Part shown: positions 1 through 5,953 of the stretch, in pieces
How the letters are laid out: each line of letters starts with the position of its first letter
Position numbering within the stretch: position 1 is the stretch's first letter
From: Pseudomonadota bacterium
Lineage (GTDB): Bacteria; Pseudomonadota; Alphaproteobacteria; UBA2966; CAIVPW01
Assembly: GCA_027625125.1 (NCBI GenBank)
Contig: JAQBXG010000039.1
Coordinates: 1-10,831, forward strand
Reading direction: 5' to 3'
Length of the DNA: 10,831 nucleotides
The notes under the pieces: generated by a model
Told to the model about the DNA's origin: nothing
The model's database searches: none
Seen by the model: the letters and a program-made list of their open reading frames with translations, nothing else
Made by a program: the position numbers and the translations under genes

Positions 1-68
<68 letters not shown>

Positions 69-84
69 GTGCGCGCCGGACCTT

Positions 85-96
85 GCCAAATTTGGC
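85..96. promoter_or_regulatory. 12-bp perfect palindrome in the tRNA-Thr / 55-aa gene divergent region
   Basis: GCCAAATTTGGC is a perfect 12-bp palindrome with an A/T core in otherwise very G+C-rich DNA. It begins 17 bp upstream of the tRNA-Thr 5' end and ends about 50 bp upstream of the GTG of the small plus-strand gene. A second, wider pair (CTTGCC at 82-87 and GGCAAG at 104-109) surrounds it. The position would suit an operator or promoter element, but no known regulator motif is recognised. Confidence 0.3.
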
Positions 97-147
97 CAGA
101 GGCGGCAAGCGCGCCGCGCAGACGCTGAATGGCCTGGAGGCGCGAGC

Positions 148-315
148 GTGAAACGGCCGCCGGACGGCAAGGACCGCCGCGCCGAACGACCGAAGGAGGC
201 AACGCGGGAGCGGCTGTCCCGGGCGTTGCGCGACAACCTGAAGCGCCGCAAGGGCCAGGACCATGCCGACCGGGGGGCGGCCCCGCGATCGACGCTGCTG
301 AAGCCGCGCGGATAA
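148..315 (+). CDS. Small basic hypothetical protein (55 aa) upstream of murA
   Basis: I chose the GTG at 148 because GGAGG at 136-140 lies seven bases upstream, the best ribosome binding site in this part of the window. An upstream in-frame ATG at 61 would start inside the tRNA-Thr gene and is unlikely. The peptide is rich in Arg and Lys. It has a predicted amphipathic core, about residues 15-37, with the pattern RERLSRALRDNLKRRKGQ, followed by a short Pro/Arg tail. No membrane segment or cysteine is present. Similar short basic proteins with an L-x-x-ALR-x-NL-x-RRK core are, from memory, common beside murA in Alphaproteobacteria, but none has a function I can name. It ends 49 bases before murA on the same strand and may be co-transcribed with it. 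RNA or membrane-surface binding would fit the charge but is only a guess. Confidence 0.7.
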   Translation: MKRPPDGKDRRAERPKEATRERLSRALRDNLKRRKGQDHADRGAAPRSTLLKPRG

Positions 316-316
316 T

Positions 317-359
317 CCGCAGTCGTACCGTGCCGCCCGCCGATGCGGTACAACTGCGG
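317..359 (+). promoter_or_regulatory. Stem-loop in the murA leader
   Basis: The arms CCGCAGTCGTACCG (317-330) and CGGTACAACTGCGG (346-359) are inverted repeats matching at 13 of 14 positions, with one C/A mismatch and a 15-base loop. The structure begins just after the stop codon of the 55-aa gene and ends five bases before the murA ATG. No T-run follows, so it is not a typical intrinsic terminator for the plus strand. It could be a translation-controlling or RNA-processing hairpin, or a DNA operator. No SD-like sequence is seen between it and murA. Confidence 0.55.
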
Positions 360-364
360 CCCTC

Positions 365-1642
365 ATGGACCGAATCCGTATCCGCGGCGGCGCGCCGCTC
401 CACGGCACCATCCCGATCGGCGGCGCGAAGAATGCGGCGCTGCCGCTGATGGCGGCGGCGCTGCTGACCGCCGCGCCACTTCGCATCGCCAATGTTCCGG
501 ACCTGGCCGATATCGGGACGATGGTGGAGCTGTTGCGGTCGCTGGGGGTCGCCGCCGACATCGGTCCGGCAACCGGCGCGGCCGCAGGCCGCGTGGTCAC
601 ACTGGACGGGGGGCGCGTTTCCGACACCACCGCCGACTATGAACTGGTGCGGAAAATGCGGGCCTCGGTGCTGGTGCTGGGGCCGCTGGTGGCGCGATTC
701 GGCGAGGCCCGCGTGTCGCTGCCGGGCGGATGTGCGATCGGCACGCGGCCGGTGGACCTGCATCTGGCGGGACTGCGGCGGCTTGGCGCCGAAATCGAGA
801 TCGTCGACGGCTATGTACTGGCGCGGGCGCCGACGGGCCTGACCGGCGCGACGGTCGTGTTTCCGCAGGTGTCGGTCGGCGCGACCGAAAACCTGATGAT
901 GGCGGCGGCGTTGGCGGCGGGCGAGACGGTGCTGGAAAACGCGGCCCTGGAGCCCGAGATTGTCGACCTGGCCCGGTGCCTTGCGACGATGGGCGCGGAG
1001 ATCGACGGGGCGGGGACGGCGCGGATCCGCATTCGCGGCCGTCAAAAATTGGCCGGCGGCGAACATCGCGTCATTCCCGACCGTATCGAGGCGGCGACCT
1101 ATGTGATGGCCGGCGCGATCACCGGCGGCGCGATCCGGCTGCCGGGCGCCGATCCCGCCCTGATGGAGGCGGTCGGCGACGTGATGGCGCGAACCGGCAC
1201 CGAGGTCGCGGCCGATGCGGACGCGGTGACGGTGCGGCGCGACGGGCCGCTGACGGCGGTCAACGTGGCGACGGCGCCCTATCCCGGTTTCCCCACCGAC
1301 GCCCAGGCGCAGTTGATGGCGGTGGCGGCGATCGCCGCGGGCACGTCGGTGCTGACCGAGACGATTTTCGAGAACCGGTTCATGCATGTACCCGAACTGG
1401 CGCGCATGGGCGCCGACATATCGGTGCGCGGCAACCACGCAACGGTGCGGGGCGTGGCGGCGTTGCGGGGCGCGCCGGTAATGGCGACCGACCTGCGCGC
1501 CTCGGTATCTTTGGTGTTGGCAGGATTGGTCGCCGAGGGCGAGACGACCGTCAATCGCGTATACCACCTGGACCGGGGCTATGCCGGACTAGTCGAGAAA
1601 CTGGCCGCCTGTGGCGCAGAGATTGAGCGAATCCGCGGCTGA
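365..1642 (+). CDS. murA: UDP-N-acetylglucosamine 1-carboxyvinyltransferase
   Basis: MurA transfers enolpyruvate from phosphoenolpyruvate to UDP-GlcNAc, the first committed cytoplasmic step of peptidoglycan synthesis. The 425-aa length is normal and the protein shows the two-lobed EPSP-synthase-like architecture. Visible hallmarks are K22-N23 in the N-terminal GGAKNAALP motif, the flexible-loop motif LPGGCAIGTRPVDLH with catalytic Cys123 (Cys115 in E. coli, the fosfomycin target), and FPTDAQAQ with Asp312 as the conserved catalytic Asp. The MHVPELARMGADI segment is also typical. Because Cys rather than Asp occupies the active site, the enzyme should be sensitive to fosfomycin. The ATG at 365 gives the usual MDRIRIRGG start, but no good ribosome binding site precedes it. 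Instead a strong hairpin (317-359) ends just upstream. It is likely the head of, or an early gene in, the operon running to maf. Confidence 0.98.
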   Translation: MDRIRIRGGAPLHGTIPIGGAKNAALPLMAAALLTAAPLRIANVPDLADIGTMVELLRSLGVAADIGPATGAAAGRVVTLDGGRVSDTTADYELVRKMRASVLVLGPLVARFGEARVSLPGGCAIGTRPVDLHLAGLRRLGAEIEIVDGYVLARAPTGLTGATVVFPQVSVGATENLMMAAALAAGETVLENAALEPEIVDLARCLATMGAEIDGAGTARIRIRGRQKLAGGEHRVIPDRIEAATYVMAGAITGGAIRLPGADPALMEAVGDVMARTGTEVAADADAVTVRRDGPLTAVNVATAPYPGFPTDAQAQLMAVAAIAAGTSVLTETIFENRFMHVPELARMGADISVRGNHATVRGVAALRGAPVMATDLRASVSLVLAGLVAEGETTVNRVYHLDRGYAGLVEKLAACGAEIERIRG

Positions 1643-1704
1643 CTGGAATGCGGACGCCGCAGGCACTAGGTTGGGCCGAACCGCCAACGTCTTCGCCAGG
1701 CACC

Positions 1705-2157
1705 ATGAAGGACGCGAAGCCACTCCGGCTTACGGCTCGGGACGCCCAGGACCTTTTGGTCGTGTCGGCCTGTCTGCAGGATGCGATCACGCGGCGCGCC
1801 GAGCTTGTCTATCGGCCGCGGCAGCACCGGTTTGCCGCGACGTTCAACCGCTTTCGCTGGGAGAGCGGCTCCGCCGGAGAGCGCCCGGCGGAGCGGGTGC
1901 GGGCCGGCGTGCATTTCGATTCCGTGCTGCGGGTGCAGACCCGCGAACTTGGCGCGGACCCGGACGAACTGTTGCAGCTGTTGGCGATCAGGGCCGACGA
2001 GAGGGAGGACGGCGTGGCGGAGCTATTGCTCGAATTCGCCGGCAGCGGATCGGTGCGGCTTGAGGTGGAGTGCATCGATTGTTACCTCAGCGATCTTGGC
2101 GAGCCGTGGCCGGCGCGGCGGACGCCCAAGCACCCGGCGACGGAGCGGGATGAATGA
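1705..2157 (+). CDS. DUF2948 family protein
   Basis: This 150-aa protein belongs to DUF2948, an alphaproteobacterial family of unknown function that commonly follows murA. Recognisable family features are an N-terminal LRL-x-ARDAQDLLVVSACLQDA segment (about residues 6-26), the FAATFNRFRWE core, and the highly conserved C-terminal VECIDCYLSDLGEPWPARR signature containing a Cys-x2-Cys. No signal peptide or membrane helix is visible, so it is probably cytoplasmic. The ATG at 1705 is preferred because family similarity begins there. An in-frame ATG at 1648 would add 19 residues that look unlike the family. The gap after murA is 62 bases, and the stop overlaps the hisG start (ATGA), implying translational coupling. 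Any role linking the cell wall and histidine operons is unknown. Confidence 0.9.
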   Translation: MKDAKPLRLTARDAQDLLVVSACLQDAITRRAELVYRPRQHRFAATFNRFRWESGSAGERPAERVRAGVHFDSVLRVQTRELGADPDELLQLLAIRADEREDGVAELLLEFAGSGSVRLEVECIDCYLSDLGEPWPARRTPKHPATERDE

Positions 2158-2831
2158 CCGCGTCCGTTGACGATCGGGAAATTGTTGTCGCGTTGCCGAA
2201 AGGCCGCATCCTTCACGAGGTGATGCCGTTGGTGCGGCGCGCCGGAATCGAACCGGAGCCGGAATTCGACGACCCCGATTCGCGGCGTCTGGTGTTTGAC
2301 ACGAACGTGCCGGGTTTGAAACTGGTGCGCGTGCGGAGCTTTGACGTAGCCACGTTCGTCGCCTTTGGCGCTGCGCAGCTTGGCGTGGCCGGGAACGACG
2401 TGCTGATGGAGTTCGACTATCCGGAAATCTACGCGCCGCTGGACCTGCGCGTCGGCAAATGCCACATGGCCGTGGCGGAGCCGGCGGAGCTGATGCAGAC
2501 CGACGATCCCGCAAGGTGGAGCCACGTGCGCGTGGCGACGAAATATCCGGAGATCACCCGCCGCCATTTTGCCCGGCGCGGTGTGCAGGCGGAATGCATC
2601 AATCTGTCGGGGGCGATGGAGCTTGCCCCGAGCCTGGGGCTGTGCCGCCGCATCGTCGATCTGGTTTCGACCGGCGACACGTTGCGCGCCAACGGCCTGG
2701 TCGAGGTCGAGCGCATCGCTGACATTTCGTCGCGGCTGGTTGTGAATCGGGCGGCGCTGAAAACACGGTCCACGGTTCTCGGCGCATGGGTGGAGCGGTT
2801 CCGGGAGGCCGTCGATGCCGTTGCGGCTTGA
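2154..2831 (+). CDS. hisG: ATP phosphoribosyltransferase, short form
   Basis: HisG condenses ATP with PRPP to give phosphoribosyl-ATP, the first and feedback-controlled step of histidine biosynthesis. At 225 aa it is the short form (HisG_S), lacking the C-terminal ACT-like regulatory domain of about 80 residues. Family knowledge says such enzymes work as a hetero-octamer with HisZ, a catalytically dead histidyl-tRNA-synthetase paralogue. hisZ is not in this window. Hallmarks are VVALPKGRI near residue 12, the AAQLGVAGNDVL motif in the middle, and the PRPP-binding segment STGDTLRANGL starting at Ser172. The start ATG overlaps the DUF2948 stop by four bases, and the 3' end overlaps hisD by 17 bases, so tight co-expression with its neighbours is expected. 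Confidence 0.96.
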   Translation: MTASVDDREIVVALPKGRILHEVMPLVRRAGIEPEPEFDDPDSRRLVFDTNVPGLKLVRVRSFDVATFVAFGAAQLGVAGNDVLMEFDYPEIYAPLDLRVGKCHMAVAEPAELMQTDDPARWSHVRVATKYPEITRRHFARRGVQAECINLSGAMELAPSLGLCRRIVDLVSTGDTLRANGLVEVERIADISSRLVVNRAALKTRSTVLGAWVERFREAVDAVAA

Positions 2832-4104
2832 TAGCGGCGACGCCGGATTTGCGGACGCATTCGACGGCATGCTGGCGAAACGGCGGGCGCACGACGAGGA
2901 CGTGCGCGCGGCGGTGTCGGAGATTCTGGCCGACGTGCGGGCGCGGGGTGACGCGGCGGTCTTTGCGCTGACCGAGCGCTTTGACGGCGTGGCGCTGGAT
3001 TCGGGCACGATCCGGGTCAGTGAGGCACAGGTTGATGCGGCGGTTGCAGCGGTGGCCGCCGACCAGCGCCGGGCGCTGGACCTGGCGGCCGAGCGCATCG
3101 AGGCCTATCACCGGCGGCAATTGCCGGCCGACGACCGGTATGTCGACAGCGCCGGTGTTGAATTGGGCCACCGCTGGACGGCGGTGTCGTCGGCCGGACT
3201 GTACGTGCCGGGCGGCAAGGCCGCGTACCCGTCGTCGGTGCTGATGAACGCCGTGCCGGCGCGCGTGGCCGGTGTGGAGCGGTTGGCGATGGTCGTGCCG
3301 GCGCCGGGCGGCGACATCAACCCGCTGGTGCTGGCCGCCGCGCGGGTCGCCGGGATCGACGAAATCTATCGTATCGGCGGCGCGCAGGCGGTGGCGGCGA
3401 TGGCGTATGGGACCGACTCGGTGGCCGCCGTCGACAAGATCGTCGGGCCGGGCAACGCCTATGTCGCCGAGGCAAAACGGCAGGTGTTCGGCACCGTCGG
3501 CATCGACATGATCGCCGGGCCATCGGAGATTCTTGTCTATGCCGACGACCGCAACGATCCGGCGTGGATCGCCGCCGATCTGCTGTCCCAGGCGGAACAT
3601 GACGAATCGGCGCAATCCATTCTGCTGGCTGACAGCGCCGGATTCGCGGACGCGGTCGCGGAGGCAGTGGAAACGACGTTGACGACATTGACCCGCGCCG
3701 CCATCGCGTCGGCCAGCTGGCGGGACCATGGCGTGATTGTCGTCGTGCGCGACAGCGAGGAGGCGGTGGCGCTGATCGATCGCGTGGCGCCGGAGCATCT
3801 GGAGCTGCCGCGCGACGATGCCGATGCCGTTGCCGCAAAGGTCCGCAACGCCGGCGCGATCTTTCTGGGGCGGTATACGCCGGAGGCGGTCGGGGACTAT
3901 GTTGCCGGGCCGAGCCATGTGTTGCCGACGGCGCGGAGCGCGAAATTCGCGTCGGGCCTTTCGGTGCTGGATTTTGTCAAGCGGACGTCTTTGGTGCGTT
4001 GCGATGCCGCGTCGCTGGCAGTAGTGGGCGGGGCTGCCGCGACCCTCGCCGACGCCGAGGGGCTGGGTGCGCACGCGCTGTCCGTGCGCATCCGCATGAA
4101 CTGA
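2815..4104 (+). CDS. hisD: Histidinol dehydrogenase
   Basis: HisD is a zinc- and NAD-dependent cytoplasmic enzyme that oxidises L-histidinol to L-histidine in two steps, the last reactions of histidine synthesis. The 429-aa length is standard. Visible signatures are SSAGLYVPGGKAAYPSSVLMN, the long NAD/substrate motif with KIVGPGNAYVAEAKR and GIDMIAGPSEI, LLSQAEHD (Gln and His zinc ligands), PEHLEL (catalytic Glu-His), GDYVAGPSHVLPT (zinc Asp) and the C-terminal GLGAHALSV (zinc His). All expected ligands are present, so the enzyme should be active. GGGAGG at 2803-2808 sits six bases before the ATG at 2815, inside the hisG 3' end. The overlap with hisG points to a hisG-hisD unit. The remaining his genes must be elsewhere. 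Confidence 0.98.
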   Translation: MPLRLDSGDAGFADAFDGMLAKRRAHDEDVRAAVSEILADVRARGDAAVFALTERFDGVALDSGTIRVSEAQVDAAVAAVAADQRRALDLAAERIEAYHRRQLPADDRYVDSAGVELGHRWTAVSSAGLYVPGGKAAYPSSVLMNAVPARVAGVERLAMVVPAPGGDINPLVLAAARVAGIDEIYRIGGAQAVAAMAYGTDSVAAVDKIVGPGNAYVAEAKRQVFGTVGIDMIAGPSEILVYADDRNDPAWIAADLLSQAEHDESAQSILLADSAGFADAVAEAVETTLTTLTRAAIASASWRDHGVIVVVRDSEEAVALIDRVAPEHLELPRDDADAVAAKVRNAGAIFLGRYTPEAVGDYVAGPSHVLPTARSAKFASGLSVLDFVKRTSLVRCDAASLAVVGGAAATLADAEGLGAHALSVRIRMN

Positions 4105-4120
4105 TCCCCGGGGCGGCGGT

Positions 4121-4591
4121 GTGAGCGACCCGCGCATCACCGAGATTACCCTCGACGAACGGACCGTTCTCCGCCGCAGCCCGGACATCGAGCACGAACG
4201 CAAGGTCGCAATCTATGACCTGTTGCAGCAGAACCGGTTCGCCCTCGCCGGAGAGGAGGGAGGTCCGTTCCGGATTCGCTTGGGCATAGAAGGCGGGCAA
4301 CTGGTCATCGACGTTGCCGACGAGGCCGGTGCGGCGTTGCGGCGCATTCCCCTGGCTCTGACGCCGTTCCGCCGCATCATCAAGGACTATTTCGTCGTTT
4401 GCGAAACCTACTACGACGCGATCAAGACGGACTCACCGTCGAAGATCGAAGCGATCGACATGGGACGCCGCAGCCTGCATGACGAGGCCGCGGAAATGTT
4501 GCAGGAGCGTCTGGCGCCATACGCCGATCTGGATCGGGATACGGCGCGCAGGCTGTTTACGTTGATCTGCGTTCTGCACGTGCGGGGCTAG
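4121..4591 (+). CDS. UPF0262 family protein
   Basis: This 156-aa protein is recognisable as UPF0262, a conserved alphaproteobacterial family of unknown function usually found between hisD and the phosphatase/infA genes. It begins with ITEITLDERTVLRRSPDIEHER and contains the conserved PLALTPFRRIIKDYFVVCETYYDAIKT core, the alternating charged IEAIDMGRRSLHDEAAE helix, and a C-terminal DLDTARRLFTL-like end (here DLDRDTARRLFTLICVLHVRG). No signal peptide, membrane segment or catalytic motif is obvious. The start is GTG at 4121, 16 bases after hisD, with only a weak GGGGCGG-type upstream sequence, so translation may rely on coupling to hisD. Its conserved position suggests a housekeeping role, but I cannot name it. 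Confidence 0.92.
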   Translation: MSDPRITEITLDERTVLRRSPDIEHERKVAIYDLLQQNRFALAGEEGGPFRIRLGIEGGQLVIDVADEAGAALRRIPLALTPFRRIIKDYFVVCETYYDAIKTDSPSKIEAIDMGRRSLHDEAAEMLQERLAPYADLDRDTARRLFTLICVLHVRG

Positions 4592-4593
4592 GC

Positions 4594-5058
4594 ATGGCGC
4601 GGTTGCCCGGCAGCGTTCTGTTCGCCTGCGACCACAACGCGGTGCGGTCGCCGATTGCCGAAGGACTGATGAAGCTGCGCTTTGGCGATCGCGTCTATGC
4701 CGATTCGGTGGGTGTGCGGTGCGCCGACATCGACCCGTTCGCGGTTGCGGTGATGGACGAGATCGGCGTCGACCTGAGCGCCCACAAGGCAAAGACGTTC
4801 GGCGACCTGACGGATACGTCCTTCGACTACATCGTTTCGTTGTCGCCGGCGGCGCAGCACAGCGCCGTCGAACTGACGCGGACGATGTCCTGTGAGCTGA
4901 TGTTCTGGCACACCCTGGATGCGACGGCGGTGCGCGGCAACCGCGATGCCATTTTGCAGGCGTACCGCGATGTGCGGGATGCCATTTCCGCCAAGATCGA
5001 TTCGTGGCTGGGGCCGGAGGGCGGGACAAAAGCGCGCGGCGGCCCGGAAACTCCTTGA
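4594..5058 (+). CDS. Low-molecular-weight phosphatase (LMW-PTP / ArsC-like fold)
   Basis: This 154-aa protein has the P-loop signature C-x5-R-S near its N terminus: Cys12-DHNAV-Arg18-Ser19. It is followed by the NAVRSPIAEGLM helix typical of the alphaproteobacterial low-molecular-weight protein-tyrosine-phosphatase/arsenate-reductase-like family. Later conserved elements are YADSVGV, the DLSAHKAKTF segment and DYIVSLSP. The usual late Asp-Pro general-acid pair appears as Asp109-Ala110 (LDATAV), so the acid is kept but the proline is not. The substrate is unknown. Without the extra redox cysteines of classical ArsC, arsenate reduction is not a safe inference. The start lies two bases after the UPF0262 stop, so it is probably coupled. 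The last 15 or so residues are a variable Gly/Lys/Pro tail. Confidence 0.88.
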   Translation: MARLPGSVLFACDHNAVRSPIAEGLMKLRFGDRVYADSVGVRCADIDPFAVAVMDEIGVDLSAHKAKTFGDLTDTSFDYIVSLSPAAQHSAVELTRTMSCELMFWHTLDATAVRGNRDAILQAYRDVRDAISAKIDSWLGPEGGTKARGGPETP

Positions 5059-5086
5059 TTTCGGGGCATCCGGGGACTTGTATAGC
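5055..5086 (+). promoter_or_regulatory. Putative promoter for infA
   Basis: TTGATT at 5055-5060 could be a -35 box and the TGTATAGC stretch at 5079-5086 a -10 region, 18 to 20 bases later depending on register. The 65-base gap (5059-5123) is the only sizeable gap between hisD and maf. infA is a high-demand translation gene, which makes a private promoter plausible. The spacing is imperfect and the call is tentative. Confidence 0.35.
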
Positions 5087-5123
5087 CGCCATCGACGCCG
5101 AATGTGCGGCACAAGGATTTTGA

Positions 5124-5342
5124 ATGGCGAAAGAAGAACTGCTGGAGTTTCCGGGAACCGTCGTTGAATTGCTGCCGAACGCAATGTTTCGCGTCAAGTT
5201 GGACAACGAACACGAGGTGTTGGCCCACACCGCCGGGAAAATGCGCAAACACCGGATTCGCGTTCTGGCCGGCGACAAGGTGCTGGTGGAAATGACTCCG
5301 TATGACCTCACGAAGGGCCGAATCACCTTTCGATACAAGTAG
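5124..5342 (+). CDS. infA: Translation initiation factor IF-1
   Basis: IF-1 is an OB-fold protein that occupies the ribosomal A site of the 30S subunit and assists IF-2 and IF-3 during initiation. The 72-aa sequence is a textbook match: MAKEELLEFPGTV, LLPNAMFRVKLDNEHEVLAH, the GKMRKHRIRVLAGDKV core and the closing YDLTKGRITFRYK. The ribosome binding site AAGGA at 5113-5117 sits six bases before the ATG. It is followed two bases later by maf, so infA and maf are probably co-transcribed. It has both a likely private promoter and possible read-through from the phosphatase gene. Confidence 0.99.
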   Translation: MAKEELLEFPGTVVELLPNAMFRVKLDNEHEVLAHTAGKMRKHRIRVLAGDKVLVEMTPYDLTKGRITFRYK

Positions 5343-5344
5343 GC

Positions 5345-5944
5345 ATGAGTCCGGCGACGGGCCGGCGATTGCTGCTGGCGTCCGCATCGGCCCGAAGACT
5401 GGCGTTGCTGCGGCAGATCGGCGTGGAGCCGGATCGCGTCGTTGCGCCCGACGTGGACGAAACGCTGCGTCGGGCCGAATCGGCGCGGGACGCCGCGCGG
5501 CGGCTGGCGGTCGCCAAGCGGGACTGTGACGCGGTCGCCGCCGACGGCGTATTTGTGCTGGCCGTCGATACCGTTGTCGCGTGCGGGCGCAGAATCCTGC
5601 CGAAAACCGGGGACGAAGCGGTGGCGCGGCGCCATATGGCCCTGTTGTCGGGGCGACGCCACCGCGTGACGACCGCGGTCGCGGTTCGTAGTCCGGGCGG
5701 GATATGTCGGGAGCGGGTAGTGACGACCGTGGTCACGGTCAAACGGATGACAAGTTCCGAGATCGACTGGGTTCTGGCGGGCGGCGAGTGGCGGGGATGC
5801 GCCGGCGGATATGCGATTCAGGGACGCTTCGCAGCCCTGGTGAAGAACATCAACGGGTCGTACTCAAACATCGTCGGTCTGCCGCTGTCGGAGACGGCGG
5901 CGTTGCTCGACGGACTGGGGTACCCGGTCGCGCGTGCCGGATAG
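5345..5944 (+). CDS. maf: Maf family nucleoside-triphosphate pyrophosphatase
   Basis: Maf proteins hydrolyse non-canonical or pyrimidine nucleoside triphosphates to monophosphates and have been linked to house-cleaning and septum control. The 199-aa protein has the family landmarks in order: an N-terminal LLASASARR nucleotide-binding motif, APDVDET, the VLAVDTVV catalytic strand, GRRILPKTGDEA, LLSGRRHRV and the C-terminal GGYAIQGRFAALVKNINGSYSNIVGLPLSET. The usual Ser-x-Ser-Pro-Arg-Arg reads SASARR, with Ala16 in place of Pro, and the following Glu/Lys helix is also slightly unusual. The catalytic Asp, Lys and Gln positions look kept. The pattern resembles the YhdE type (dTTP/UTP), but specificity is inferred. 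The start is two bases after infA, and the stop faces the pqqE stop with nine bases between them. Confidence 0.94.
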   Translation: MSPATGRRLLLASASARRLALLRQIGVEPDRVVAPDVDETLRRAESARDAARRLAVAKRDCDAVAADGVFVLAVDTVVACGRRILPKTGDEAVARRHMALLSGRRHRVTTAVAVRSPGGICRERVVTTVVTVKRMTSSEIDWVLAGGEWRGCAGGYAIQGRFAALVKNINGSYSNIVGLPLSETAALLDGLGYPVARAG

Positions 5945-5953
5945 TCGCGGGCG

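Noticed and set aside
4105..4120. CCCCGGGG self-complementary stretch between hisD and the UPF0262 gene
   Set aside because: It is a short G+C palindrome expected by chance here and has no loop or T-run to act as a terminator.
2599..4203. Long minus-strand open frame (534 codons) opposite hisG-hisD
   Set aside because: It is antisense to intact hisG and hisD and has a low-complexity Arg/His-rich translation, so it is a codon-bias shadow.
4433..5662. Minus-strand open frame crossing UPF0262, phosphatase, infA and maf
   Set aside because: It is antisense to four recognisable genes and has no motif or ribosome binding site of note.
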